Shown: positions 44,777 to 56,600 of the stretch, piece after piece
Layout of the letters: each line of letters opens with the position of its first letter
Position numbering within the stretch: position 1 is the first letter of the stretch
DNA from: Bathynomus jamesi
Lineage: Eukaryota; Arthropoda; Malacostraca; Isopoda; Cirolanidae
Length of the DNA stretch: 64,000 nt
Direction of reading: 5' to 3'
NCBI GenBank assembly: GCA_023014485.1
Contig: JAJOZX010000926.1
Location: forward strand, 673,001-737,000
Translations under genes and position numbers: made by a program
The notes under the pieces: model-generated
Databases searched by the model: none
Seen by the model: only the letters and a program-made list of their open reading frames with translations
Told to the model about the DNA's origin: nothing

Positions 44777-45682
44777 CAGGGCGTCCCAAAAAAGTGTATA
44801 CACACTTTAAATAATTATAAAGGCAGTGTTTATTAAAATACATTTCATTTTCAAAATGTAATAGAATCTACAGACATTATTTAATTGTTTTGTCAACGCC
44901 TGTTTTCAAACTGACGTCCGTTCTGGTCCAGGCACTGCTGATAACGCGAAGCAATGGAATCGCAAACATCACGAAACATTTCGTTTGGTATTTGTGTGCA
45001 TTCTCGTTCAATGGCTGCTCTCAATTCAGCGACTGTTGCAGGTTTTATAGCGTAGACTTTGTCTTTTAAGTATCCCCATAAAAAAAAGTCTAGTGGTGTG
45101 AGGTCTGGTGAACGCGGAGGGTATTCTACGAAACCCCTTCGTCCAATCCACATCCACATCGTGCCAAGTACCACTCGCAATACTCCACTCTTCGGTCCGG
45201 ATCATCTTCATTAATAGCATGGACTAATCTTGGAATGTAACTTTTCCATTGACAGCGCTTCAAAATGCGTTGGACAGACGATTCTGAAATTCCTACCTCA
45301 CGACTCGCTTGCCGCACAGATTTTCTTGGACTTTGGTGATACGTTTCCAGTACTCTTTCTTGCTTTGTGGGGCTTGTCGATGTCCGTGGTCTTCCGGAAC
45401 GCTTCTTGTGGACATTCTGAACAGTTCCATCGGCTTCAAACTTATCTCTAATTCGAGTGATGGTAAGTCGCGTTGGTGGATCTGTTTGAAACTCCCTCCT
45501 AAACTGTCTTTGCACTTCAACTGCGTTTTCACACTTCCAGTAGCATTTTAGAATGAATTTCCTTTGTTCAAAGCTTAGTCTGACTGCCATTATTAATTCT
45601 AATGGGTTTAACTTGGAAAAAAAGAAACATCAATTGAGCTATCAGCTGTTAAAATGTGTATACATTTTTTTGGGACGCCCTG
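44777..45682 (-). mobile_element. Mariner-like element, 906-bp deletion derivative
   Basis: The ends CAGGGCGTCCCAAAAAAGTG (44777) and CAGGGCGTCCCAAAAAAATG (reversed from 45682) are flanked by TA. The minus strand keeps the N-terminal helix-turn-helix region ([20 protein letters not shown] to about 45130, with [10 protein letters not shown] and [10 protein letters not shown]) and the C-terminus (PPRSPDLTPLDFFLWGYLKD, 45180-44893). The two join out of frame: the middle of the transposase with the first two catalytic aspartates has been removed. Good ends make it mobilisable if a full relative exists elsewhere. Confidence 0.88.
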
Positions 45683-45736
45683 TATATATATATATATATG
45701 ATGAATAAAACCACGAAGGAAAGGAAACACAGAATG

Positions 45737-45777
45737 GTGCTCAAGCGCTTTCGTCTAATGACATCCTCAGGAACACT
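45737..45777 (-). ncRNA. Hammerhead-ribozyme-like motif in PLE2 (sense copy)
   Basis: On the minus strand, GTGTTC-CTGAGGA, then GTC-ATTA-GAC, then GAAAGCGCTT and GAGCAC. Helix I pairs GTGTTC with GAGCAC (6 bp), and AGCGCT is self-complementary. As in PLE1, one extra U precedes helix II. Confidence 0.55.
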
Positions 45778-46153
45778 GAAGTACATAAAGAGTTACAGCT
45801 ATATATAGGTTACAGGAAAAAAAAATTATATATATATATATACATACAATAAACGGAAAAACTAAAATTAAAAATTAAAGGATTGTGGGAGGAGCATACA
45901 AATTTGTAAGGAAAAACTATCGATTTTTAGCACAAGATCAAATGCATTGTTTCCAACCAATGTTATAGATAGATAAAAAAAAAAAATAACGATTTTTAGC
46001 TCAAGATCAAATGAATTGTTTCCAACCAATGTTATATAAAAAAATACAAATTTATACTGGAAATCTGCCCGGGTTTTAGCAGTCTGCCCGTTTAAGGTTC
46101 GATGTATATAAAAATAAATTGAAAAATAAAAGTTATTAGAGTAGCATACAAGT

Positions 46154-47001
46154 TTACCAGAGATTTAGCGTTCTACCCTTCTCATCTAAATCTGTTCTGA
46201 AGGAATTCAAAACAACAGGATCGAGTTGAAAAAGACCTTTGCTTGTGTTGAAGTTATTTGTAAGTTGGATAATGGCAGACTCAAGAATATTTCTATTAAC
46301 AATGTTGCAAGAGTGAAATAAAACTGAAGCATTATTCCAATCAATACAGTGGGATAACTCTGACAAATGGACAAAAAGGGCACTGGACGACTGTCCTGTT
46401 CTAACGGAATATTGATGCTGTTTTATACGTGTGTGCAAATCCTTTCCCGTCTGACCTATGTAAAAGGAATCACATTGTTTACAACCAATTTTATAGATAA
46501 TGCCTGAATTATTGGTAGGGCTATTTTTTACTATGATATTTTTCACAATATTGTTATATGAAAATACTACATTAATATCCAAAAGTTTAAGTACATTAGC
46601 CATGCCTAAAAAGCCCGGGAAAAATGGAAGTACTAAAATATTTTTTGACAAAGTACGAGTGTTATTATTGACACGATAGAAAGTTCGTTTTGCCTTGTTG
46701 AGACAAGATTCCATAAACGCAGATGGATAACACAGATCACTTCCAATACCGTTGATTTTTTCTAATTCGGCATCGATGTATTCCGGACTGGCGATCCTAA
46801 GGGCGCGGAGAAACATTGAAGAAAAAATGGCCTTCTTAGTGGGGTGTCATGTCCCGAGTAAAAGTGTACGTAGGACAAGTTGTTTTTTTTCCGATAGATA
46901 CTAAACTTAAAACCTGGGCTTTCCCTATGTACACGCACATCCAAAAACGGCCAGATTTCTAGTATAAATTTGTATTTTTTTATAACATTGGTTGGAAACA
47001 A
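46154..47001 (-). pseudogene. PLE2 RT tail and GIY-YIG endonuclease, frameshifted
   Basis: 47001-46830 reads PFLDVRVHRESPGFKFSIYR and VHFYSGHDTPLRR, the end of a Penelope RT. The frame shifts near 46830 into MFLRALRIASPEYIDAELEK. Further on, GIIYKIGCKQCDSFYIGQTG then KDLHTRIKQHQYSVRTGQSS is a clear GIY-YIG domain with its paired cysteines and catalytic Arg region, and the frame ends at 46154. The RT catalytic core is absent, so this copy cannot move on its own. Confidence 0.85.
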
Positions 47002-47154
47002 TTCATTTGATCTTGTGCTAAAAATCGATAGTTTTTCCTTACAAATTTGTATGCTCCTCCCACAATCCTTTAATTTTTAATTTTAATTTTTCCGTTTATT
47101 GTATATATTTTTTTTCTGTAACCTATATATAGGCTGTAACTCTTTATGTACTTC

Positions 47155-47196
47155 AGTGTTCCTGAGGATGTCATTAGACGAAAGCGCTTGAGCACC
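47155..47196 (+). ncRNA. Hammerhead-ribozyme-like motif in PLE2 (inverted copy)
   Basis: Core CTGAGGA at 47162-47168 and GAAA at 47180-47183 on the plus strand, same pairing as the copy at 45737-45777. Confidence 0.55.
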
Positions 47197-49110
47197 ATTC
47201 TGTGTTTCCTTTCCTTCGTGGTTTTATTCATCATAAATATTTTTCACGTGTTACTTTCGTGAAATAATTTTCATATATATATATATATATATATGGTGTT
47301 TTACAACCAGTCTGCCATACATTCGGGGGTGATATCGAGTAAAAAAGTTAATACAACTGTTGTGCGCACCTTTCTTTTCCTTAGGTACTGCACGACTTTA
47401 TTTCCTTTACAGTTTCTGACACCGTTTAAGTAGTGCCCAACCCGTTTATTTATTTATGGTGCTGGACACCCTTTTAATTATGTTAATTTACTTCACTGGC
47501 ACCTTTTAATTCTATTTCCAATTATTTCTTACGCGCGTGTGCTTTTCGTTCAGGATGACTCGACCTATCCAGACGGATGGCCCTTTAAATTAATAGGCTA
47601 GGTTCCTTCGGCTTTCCAAAAGCCTACTTTGAACGTTAATTCACCTCAGCTAACAAGAGAGGCCTATTGCAAGGTATCTAAAACAACACACGCCCTCTTA
47701 TAAAGTTTATTAAATGTTACTCGAAACAGTACATGAATTTAGCAATTTATTCTAAAGTAAATTTATAAATTTCCATACAATGCAATCCAATTTTAAATTC
47801 AAAGACAGAGGTCACAGTTATCTGGATTTAAATCATTTACATTTACCAATTTTCCGTAATATACAATTCAATTATTAATCCAAAGAAAAAGTTCACAGTT
47901 ATCGGAATTGAAGTAATTTATATAGAGGGGCTTTATACTTTAGTGCAACAAAACAAATAACGAAAAATGAAGTGGTCGCAATCGACCATGATATTTGGAG
48001 AATTATTCTACTTACGACTGCAGATGACAAATGGCTCTCAATTGTGCTGCGTACGGACCGCAGATTTACGGCCCGCCCAAAACTTTCAAAACGACAATCT
48101 ACCAAATAACGGGACTTACTTCCGAACCCAAATTGACGGATTCAGGAACTAGGGCCCAGACGTACCCCGTTTAGCATTTAATTGGAGCCAAATTAAATTA
48201 ATGGAAAGTTCACAAAACTCTTGGTCCATTAGTTAACATTAATTAAGATACAATCAAGTTCTCGATTAAGGTCGCTAACAATAAAATTTCTTATGCACAA
48301 GTTTCCGCGTAAACGAATGACATGCAATACAAGTTCTTAATTTCAATTTAGTGACAATTTATACTTTCAGTTTTAAATTTTCTTACACCACAAGTCTACA
48401 TGGGGTTTGTTTAGCCCCAGTTAACTTCAAGGAGGACGACTACCAACTGATTTGAAACTCAAGTTCCACCTCAGAATTACAAAAACTCCTCCCTTTGTTG
48501 TCTAAAGGGCCTATCAAAACCAGTTTCATTACATGACATCATTCGTACAAAAATTACTGCTCTTCTATTGGCTCTAATATCAACTTTGTTAAATTCTACG
48601 CTCCGCCTTTCTTAACGAAATTTTTAAATTAAAATTTGAAAATTTAAAACAAAATTTTTAAATTTCGCTCGAGGGTTTACCTCAAGCGAAACCACGATAA
48701 ACAAAAGTGGCAGCTTACAAGGTTCAAAATGAAAACCAGCCTCTTAAGCTATAACTGCCCTTTGACTTCTACCATAAATCTACCCAAGACTGTCAAACGA
48801 TAAGTTCTCTTCTCCGATTACACAGTCAGCCTTCGTTTCTTCTCAGGCGTCGGCATCCTTTACTTTGGTCGGTGTTCATTTTAAAAGAGTTAAATTTTCA
48901 CGCGAAATTAAATCGATTTCAAAATCCCTCCCATGAGAAACTGATTTAAAATAGAACAAACGCTAAGCAATTTGAAACACACTAATTCATTCGTTCATGA
49001 ATATTTATAAATCAAACCCCTTGCTTTTAAAGATGTACACAACGAAATCTTAGACTAAAGTTTCTGCATCTATTTTACTAAAGATTGCGGCATGCTAATT
49101 TTATGGTTAC

Positions 49111-49672
49111 AACACAACATAGGTGTTATTTCCAACCGTTGCGGAGCTACGGACGTTTTAAGATGTGCAAACAACAAATCCCTACTTGTGTGTAATTCGA
49201 TAGATGGCAGCACTGGTGGTAGTTTTCGTTAACGAAGTTACCACTACTAATCCTCAATTTTTTCTTTCAGTTGGTTCTAACCCCGCTAGATTTCTTTTTA
49301 TGGGGCCTTATGAAAGAGATAGTCTACAAGACCAAAGTACGAACGAGAGAGGAACTTTTGCGTCGGATTATGGATGCCGCTGCTTACATACGAGAACACC
49401 CCGAAATGATTTAATGGGCAGTGGACTCTTGTTTGGAACGAGCAAGGCCGTGCATTGAAAACTGAGGCGGACATTTTGAACATTTATAAGGTGTATCACA
49501 TAAAATGTAGCAATAAATCAATAAATACATCAGATTAATATCTCGTTTATTTTTTTTCGTGCACCTTAAAACGTTCGTGGCTCCGCAACGGACCTTAAAA
49601 CGTTCGTGGCTCCGCAACGGACCTTAAAACGTTCGTGGCTCCGCAACGGTTGGAAATAGCACCGATGTTGTA
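49111..49672 (+). mobile_element. Mariner-like fragment with inverted flanks
   Basis: The flanks TTTCCAACCGTTGCGGAGC (about 49129) and its reverse (ending about 49660) are inverted. Between them a frame reads LTPLDFFLWGLMKEIVYKTK, TREELLRRIMDAAAYIREHP and CIEN-GGHFEHL, the C-terminus of a mariner-type transposase. The rest is missing. Confidence 0.7.
49563..49649. repeat. Three exact 29-bp tandem units
   Basis: Units begin at 49563, 49592 and 49621 with ACCTTAAAACGTTCGTGG and are identical; they multiply the inner end of the mariner-like fragment. Confidence 0.95.
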
Positions 49673-49790
49673 TGAATTTTTATTCGATATCACCCCCCAA
49701 AGTATGGCAGACCGGTTGTGAAACCCATATATATATAATATATATGGATTTCACAACGGCCTTTATGCGAAATCGGCTTTTTTGCAAAAT

Positions 49791-49973
49791 GGTTAAGTCG
49801 TGATATTTTTGTTGTTTAACGAAAATATCACGACAATCTAACCAGTCGTCAAGGGGCGGACAGTTGATTTAGGTTAATTTAATGCCCAGTTAGGTCAACT
49901 GTCCGCCCTTGACGATTGGTTAGGTTAAGTCATGATATTTTCGTTGTTTAACGAAAATATCACGACTTAACCC
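49791..49973. repeat. Cluster of three palindromes, foldback family
   Basis: Palindrome 1 (49797-49834) and palindrome 3 (49923-49972) are versions of GTCGTGATATTTTCG folded on TTGTTTAA. Between them 49838-49924 is an inverted pair of CCAGTCGTCAAGG/CCTTGACGATTGG ends around a GCCCAGTTAGGTCAACTG unit. The same outer GAAAATATCACGAC and inner tips flank the foldback element at 26040-27320. Confidence 0.85.
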
Positions 49974-50084
49974 TTTCACAAAAAGGTCGTAACATATATA
50001 TAAAACCTTGGTTTGGTTAACCTTGGTTTTGCTTCCGCCCGAATTGTTCATTCTGACGAAGGTCAAGTTTGTCACTCCACCAAC

Positions 50085-50160
50085 GTTTGTTTAACGTGGA
50101 ATCCGAACCACACCCCACCAGCAGCCCAGCGTCTTAACCACTAGACTACCCAGGGTACCC
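50085..50160 (-). mobile_element. tRNA-like SINE head
   Basis: The minus strand reads GGGTAGTCTAGTGGTTAAGA (A box) and GGTTCGGATTCCACG (B box). Confidence 0.55.
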
Positions 50161-50189
50161 ATTTATCTACCAACCAATTTCTTTATTGT

Positions 50190-50318
50190 GTGGAAGGGTG
50201 AACAGCTGGGTTTTGCTGCGCGCCGCCTGCAGTCATCGGGCCTCGATCCCGGGGCCGATGGATTCGTAGTCAGCAACGCTAACCACTGCACCACCACTAA
50301 TTGACGTGCAGGGGTGTG
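50190..50318 (-). mobile_element. tRNA-derived SINE fragment
   Basis: The minus strand has GGTGCAGTGGTTAGCGTTGC (A box) and GGGATCGAGGCCCG (B-box-like). The downstream body follows toward 50190. Confidence 0.55.
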
Positions 50319-50326
50319 CCTCTATG

Positions 50327-50923
50327 CAGGGCCGCCGAGAGGGCGGAGAAGCCGGGTTAAATCCCCGGGTCCCGGAAAGAGGGGGGATAAAATCTAAAAC
50401 TACTAATAAAGCAATTGATTAAATAACAGAAAGGAAATATAATTAATGAACATACATTTTATAGAGATTATCATAGTCAAACTGAAACAGATGAAATATT
50501 ATCTGCGGTCCACCAATGCCCAAAACCGACTGACAGATCTGGGAACCATCATAATTGAAAGCCAGTTAGCCCGTACTTTAAATTTCATCAGAATCATTTA
50601 CCACTTTGCTAGAGAGAAGGCAAACAAAGAAAGTACACTTCTAATTATGAAAATCTTGCAGTAAACAATTGTCTTGCCTGCATGGATTGGTACTGCATTT
50701 GTAAATTGTATGGTGATAGAATTAATATAATTGATTCGAAAAATAAAATGGTCATTTTCTTCTGAGTTGTTTATTCATACTGTATGTTTTGAATAGTGAC
50801 TTGGACATATAATCAGTTTGCTTGTTATGTACACAAACATAATTCATAATAAAATACTGAGTAAACAGGGGGGCCCATATACCAATCCTTCCCCGGGGCC
50901 CGTGGCAGCTCTCGTCGGCCCTG
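50327..50923 (+). mobile_element. Internally deleted hAT (597 bp) with perfect 8-bp duplication
   Basis: Ends CAGGGCCGCCGAGAG and, reversed, CAGGGCCGACGAGAG; CCTCTATG flanks both sides (50319-50326 and 50924-50931) without a mismatch. The only coding remnant (50446-50664) reads YYLRSTNAQNRLTDLGTIII and ARTLNFIRIIYHFAREKA, the last part of the dimerisation domain. A recent non-autonomous insertion. Confidence 0.9.
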
Positions 50924-50931
50924 CCTCTATG

Positions 50932-51229
50932 TGAGAGTGTGTGGCTAAGAGAGAGGCTTTTCCCGGGTCCTACACTGAAGTGTAATCAAGAAATAACAAA
51001 ACACTAATGAAGTACATTAAACAAACGTGCCTACACGACAAAATGGAACAGATTGAATTGTATTGTGTACTCAAGTTGCAAAGAGTACATGAAATAAAGT
51101 ATAGCTACAATAAAATATACACATCATTACATTTAAAACAAAGAACCGCACATGGTTTTATGTACGAGTTATCGAGGGTGCGGTTCATTGAGTTTAATAA
51201 ATAAATAAATATATATATATATACACACA
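50932..51229. other. Unassigned stretch ending in (TA)n
   Basis: A small open frame at 51007-51204 shows nothing recognisable. Confidence 0.4.
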
Positions 51230-51315
51230 CGAGGGATAATAAGCCTGATCTCCACGACCTTCGTCAGATGAGAAATCAACGCACGGAACACCTGAAAGGT
51301 ATATATAGCCTACAT
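51230..51315 (+). pseudogene. LINE-A extreme 3' end
   Basis: GCCTGATCTCCACGACCTTC, AACGCACGGAACA and the GGTATATATAG tail match the 3' end of the LINE at 19505-20930. Confidence 0.6.
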
Positions 51316-52199
51316 ACTAAAATTTCCATACCGTATCTATACCTATCATCCTATCGTACATTAATTTAGTAGTACACAAACTTTTGTATGTGGCTCATTC
51401 ATATTATCTAATAATGTAACTACTCGAGAAGAAAAATGGAGGGTGGCAGACAATGTAGAAAGACCAGACCTATTTTAGGCGCTCTCTTTTTTTGTTAATG
51501 TTATTTAAATGCAAAGATATTTACGAGATACCTGTTGTAGTCTTATTACTCATGGTCACACTGATGTAAAACCATGAATAATCAAACACCAATATAGGAG
51601 TAACAACGGGATTTAGTAAAAATACGTCAAGCTTAATCATAGTTTCAGAGTTTTCTAATTACCAGAGTGGGTGGAGTTTCAAATCTTGTCATAAATAGTC
51701 TTTGATTAAACTTACCAAATTTTGTTTCGTGCGTGCGTGTGTGTGTGTGTGTGTGTGTTTTATGTATAAAATAAATAAGTATTTTCTTACCTAAAATTGC
51801 GAGTTTATAATCCATGAATTTTCGATTGACGAGATATATCATTCCCTCTCAGAATCTGAAACAGAGAAAATATGTATACAGTATTATTATTATTGAAAGT
51901 AGATAAGTTCAATTCTTTAGCTTTCCCTCTTCATTCGCAAAATGTATCCAGTTTATATATTTTTAAATTGCATTCAATTTACATTTAAAACAAATAGGTT
52001 ACAAGTCATCCTTTATCAATTATTAGTTCCTTACATTAAATTTAAAAACAAGATTTTATTCAAAAGATTCAAAAACTACACCATACTTTATTACAGTTAT
52101 ACGCTGTATATGTTTAATTAATAACATACAGATAAGCGAATTGAGTCTTCAAGTTCTTCAACGTATATGATTCTCTCTCTCTCTCTCTTACTGAACATT
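51316..52199. other. Non-coding stretch
   Basis: A (GT)n at about 51735-51760 and (CT)n at about 52170-52188; otherwise AT-rich without recognised features. Confidence 0.5.
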
Positions 52200-53185
52200 A
52201 ATTTGTATAATCTTTTTAAACTAGGACCCCCCAAACCAGCAATTGATCCTGCTCCCCAAACAGTTAAACCTACTCCCCCAGCAGTCGGTCCTCCTCCCCC
52301 AGCAGTTAGTCCTCCTCCCCCAGCAGTTAGTCCTCCTCCCCCAGTAGTTAGTTCAACTGCGTCGGGAAACGACTCAGGCCAGTTAGGAAAAATCACAACT
52401 TAAAATCACTAAAAACTGGGCTCTTCAATGCTAGGTCAATTAGAAACAAACTAATGGAATTTATAGCGCTTGTCAAAACTGAGAACTTTGATATCATCGG
52501 AATAACGGAATCCTGGATTCATTCTGAATCAAGGGATTTTGTAGGAGAATTTGAAATGGTAGGTTACAAAATGTTTCACAAAGATAGGAACGGAAGGGAA
52601 GGCGGCGGTGTACTTTTGTATTCTCGGGACTCCCTGCACCCGGTAAACAGTAATATCGTATCTGCTCATGAAATGTTGGGAATTGATCTAAACCTAAATA
52701 ATAAAGTAGTGCAGCTACTTCTACTGTAGTATATAGACCACCTCACTACCCCGTTGATAAGGATATAAACTTGTATAACAAATTAAGCAGAATAGTGAAT
52801 AATAAGATCAGTGTGATTTTTGGTGATTTTAATTGTGGTAATGTAAATTGGGAAAACAAAAACAGCTGATGCTGAGGGCTCAAGACTGTTGGAATTTGCC
52901 GATGATAACTTATTAAGTCAATGGGTTGACGGGCCTACTCGGGGTAATAATAAACTAGACCTCATATTCACGAACGAAGATGACCTAGTCTCTAACCTGA
53001 CTATTGGTGAAAATTTAAGTAACAGCGATCATAATTTGATTAGGTTTGACCTCAGGGTTCCAGTTAATACACGCGAAAAGACTCGTGAAAGACTGGATTT
53101 CTCGAGAGCAAATTTTGAAAGCTTCCGAAGTAGTTTAGACACACTTGAAGTTCTAATAAGTGAGGATGTCAATGTCACCTGGAGC
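52200..53185 (+). pseudogene. LINE-B: proline-rich linker and endonuclease, split copy
   Basis: A Pro-rich repeat (52224-52350, PPPPAVS units) precedes an apurinic-type endonuclease in three frames: LFNARSIRNK and IIGITESWIHSES (52410-52729), then YRPPHYPVDKDI and ISVIFGDFNCGNVNWEN, then FADDNLLSQWVDGP and LDLIFTNEDD and NLSNSDHNLIRFDL. The Asn, Glu, GDFN and SDH residues that form the active site are all present. Frame changes lie near 52727 and 52868. The coding sequence breaks at 53185, where the hAT is inserted, and resumes at 57641. Confidence 0.85.
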
Positions 53186-53670
53186 CAGAGATGGGCACGA
53201 TCTTCATCTTCAAGATCAGATCGTGATCTTGAAGATCAAGATCGTGATCTGATCTTGATCTTGAAGATCACTTTTATTATGGTGATCTTGATCTTGATCT
53301 AAGATCACTTTATTTCTTGTGATCTTGAAGATCACTTTAGACTTCAAGATCACTTTTAATTTCAGATTCTTAAATATGCCGCTATGCGAATGTCATTTGT
53401 TTTTTGTCCAAGCGACATCTGGTGGCAACTTTGTTCAACACCGACTGTTTATGTTTTCTGTTAGTTAGGTGACTTGCATCATGCGTGGGCTCATGGAAGG
53501 TGTAGTTGCTGTGGAATTTAGGCTCGTAAAAAGTGTAATTTACTGTGCAATTATGTTAAAAGTGTTCTATTAATATATTATTATATATAGGCATAAAATA
53601 TAGCCTATAGGTCCGTATTCATAATAAATTAATTTTAACATATTTTATTTACAGATTGAATTTTTTAATA

Positions 53671-56600
53671 ATGAGTGCAATTTTACAACTTCAACAGGCT
53701 CCCAAGGGAACCAAATATTCTAGGTTGTCACCAGAACAGTATTCAATATATTTAGATAACAATGTTGGTAATAAGGATCAATCTGTGCTATTGAACGGAA
53801 AATATTTTCAAATTGTCGAAAAAACTGGAAACAGTATCAAAGTTATTTGTAGGCAGTGTACAAAGAAAACTACAATTCTGTCTGCTGGCCTCGACTCAAC
53901 AAGCAATCTTCTGAGGCACCTCAGGGTTAGTACTACTTAATAACTAAGTAGTAAGTAGCAACATTAACATAATGGTTCAAGTCATATTTTAAGTGACTGG
54001 TGCCATACAAGACTAATGCTACATTTACATAGACGTCCATTTGAATATATTGTGCACTTCAGATATTAATAGATTATGGACTAGTAACTACATTAAAAAC
54101 TGCCGATATCCAACTATAATAAAACGCCAGGTGTATCTGTCTTTCTCTCTGTCTGATCCATGTCTGTAATTTCTCCTATTTAGTTACTGAAGGACGAAAT
54201 TCGGCTTTCAATTTAACATAGGATAAAAATGCACTGATCATGGTGAAAATAATTTTAGTTAAAGATAACAAAATTTTAGAATCTTGTTAAGTATTAATTT
54301 CAACTAGAAGTTTGATACTCTGATAAATATTATACAGGGTGTTCAAGAAGTCTCTCCGCATGATAATAATTTATTTTTTGTGCAGAAACTACATTCGGAT
54401 CTTTTGGGTGAATATGAATCGGAGAAGAAATTTCGCAAGCGTCCAGCTAAAGAAGAAGATGCCAGCGGCAGCAATGCTGGCCCTGCCAAAATTGCCAAGC
54501 AGTCAACACTAAGCATGTTCCACATTTCCAAGCAAAAACCAGGACCACCAATATGCAAGGATATCCTTGAAAAGAAGATTCTCTCGCTTGTGGCTAATGG
54601 GCTCCTACCATTGAGCCTAGTTGAACTACATGAATTTAAGGATCTTCTTTCATGTTAGTATAACTCAAATATTTTGCTATTTTTTCCATAGCTAATATCT
54701 GATTAAAATAATTAATCATATTATTTGTATGAACATTAGACTATCGCTAGCCTAGCTAAATATTTTGATATTTTTTCCATAGCTAATCTATTGTATTTGT
54801 TTTAATTTTTAAATATTTTTTTCAGACGTCAACCCGGCTGTTCAGGTGCCATCTAGACCAGTGGTTCTTAACCGGGGGGCGCGCCCCCCTAGAAACAGGA
54901 ATTTCTCTAATTGTATTTGTTATTCTCTTAACGAGAGCATAGGCTAATATTGAGAAGTTATTGAGAATGTTATTTTGATTGAAAGGGGGCGTGGAGGAAG
55001 GACCAATTCCTAGAGGGGGCATGGTAGTAAAAAGGTTAAGAACCACTGATCTAGACGCACCCTGGCTAGATCTCTTGCAACAACAACCAGTACAATGAAG
55101 GAAGACATACAAGCAAAACTGGCAGCAGTTGACCATGTGTGTGTTACATGCGACATATGGTCAACTAATCACCGCAGTTTCATGGGAGTCACTGCGCATT
55201 GGGTATGCTATTGATTTAGTGTATTATTTTTATATAATTGATAAATTGACCATTGGTGATAGACTGATAGTCTGATAGACTTATAGTATAATCTTTTCAA
55301 TTATTCGACATGTGTTCCTCATTCATTAATTTGGTGAGTCTTCATTTTGCTGTGATTCACAGTAATTTCACACTAATTCACTGATTCTGTCATCTGTCAT
55401 TGTGTCTGATTCACAGCAAAATGTGGAAGAGTCCATATTCACAGGCTGTGAATATGGACTCTTCCACATTTTGCTCTTATGGGATGGGTCACTGATGTGG
55501 TGGTATGGTAGGCGACTCATCGCTGAATTGCCTCCTTTATATCACATAGTTCTTCTCTTCAATGTTTGGTGGCGCAGTTTAGCTGGTGCGTGTCTAACCA
55601 ATATTATTAAATTAAGCTTAAAAAAATGTTCATACAAACATTGATTTTATATTCTTACATTACAGATCAATGATGACTTGTCGCGAGGATCAGCTGCACT
55701 GGCATGCCGAAGATTTCGTGGAACACATAGCTTTGATAAAATTGCTGGAATATTGGACAGGATCAACTCGGAGCATGGTTTATCTTATAGAAAAGTTGTA
55801 TCTACAGTCACCGACAATGCATCGAACATGGTGAAATGCTTTAAAGAGTTCGGTGTTCGTGTTCAGAATCGTACTGACGACATTGATGAAGATGATGATG
55901 AAAAAGATTCAGATGAAGAGGTTATCATCAGCAACTTTCCTGAACATTCAGGAGAGCATGGAGAGGAGTCAGTGAAACTATCATCCCATATTCGATGTGC
56001 CTCCCACACATTGAACTTGGTAGCAACAACTGATGCAGGTAAAGGACTGAATTCACCTGGACTAGAGAAGATAAAGCATTCTGCAATGGGAAAATGTTCG
56101 GCGCTGTGGAATGCTGCTGGTAAACCCAAGTCAGCAGAAAAAATACAGGAAATAACTGGCGTCCAATTTAGGTACCCATGCGTCACCCGATGGAACTCAA
56201 TGTACGACTCATTAAGCCAAATATATAAACATAAGAACGACGTGAATGTAGCTCTTGAAGAACTGAATCTACCCATCCTCAAAGACAATGAATTGGAATT
56301 TATTTCAGAATATTTGTCTGTTCTAAAACCAATTGCAGCAGCCCTCAACAAATTACAGGCAGAGAAAGAATGCTACTACGGTTGTCTTCTTCCAACAGTC
56401 CTAGTGACTCAAGATGCCCTCGCAAGATTGGAGCCTATCCAACCAAACGACCTGCGCTTGAGACACTGCATGCCATTACTGGCAGCAGTCGTCTCTGGCT
56501 TCAATGCCAGATTTGGTCATTTTTTGTCATTGAGCCCCGAGGTAACTGATGCCGTTTTGGCCTCAGTATCTCATCCGTATTTCAAACTTAGATGGATATC

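Larger units (their letters stand above)
45698..47275 (-). mobile_element. Penelope-like element PLE2, 5'-truncated, with inverted ends
   Basis: Inverted arms of about 290 bp (45698-46000 and 46980-47275) flank a minus-strand GIY-YIG coding region. The arms start TGATGAATAAAACCACGAAG and contain GCTCAAGCGCTTTCG. (TA)n tracts abut both ends. The left end abuts the mariner terminus. Confidence 0.85.
47295..49726. mobile_element. 2.4-kb element with TIRs of about 60 bp, no transposase of its own
   Basis: The left end GGTGTTTTACAACCAGTCTG is matched in reverse by GGGTTTCACAACCGGTCTGC at 49726, and both continue into CATAC...GGGGGTGATATCGA. It lies in (TA)n, so a TA target duplication is possible but cannot be distinguished. 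47355-49110 has no credible gene. A mariner-like fragment lies near its right end. Confidence 0.65.

Noticed and set aside
52118..52396. Minus-strand glycine-rich protein
   Set aside because: It is the mirror of the proline-rich repeat of LINE-B on the plus strand.
55863..56351. Minus-strand frame opposite the hAT transposase
   Set aside because: Shadow of the acidic-rich coding exon on the plus strand.
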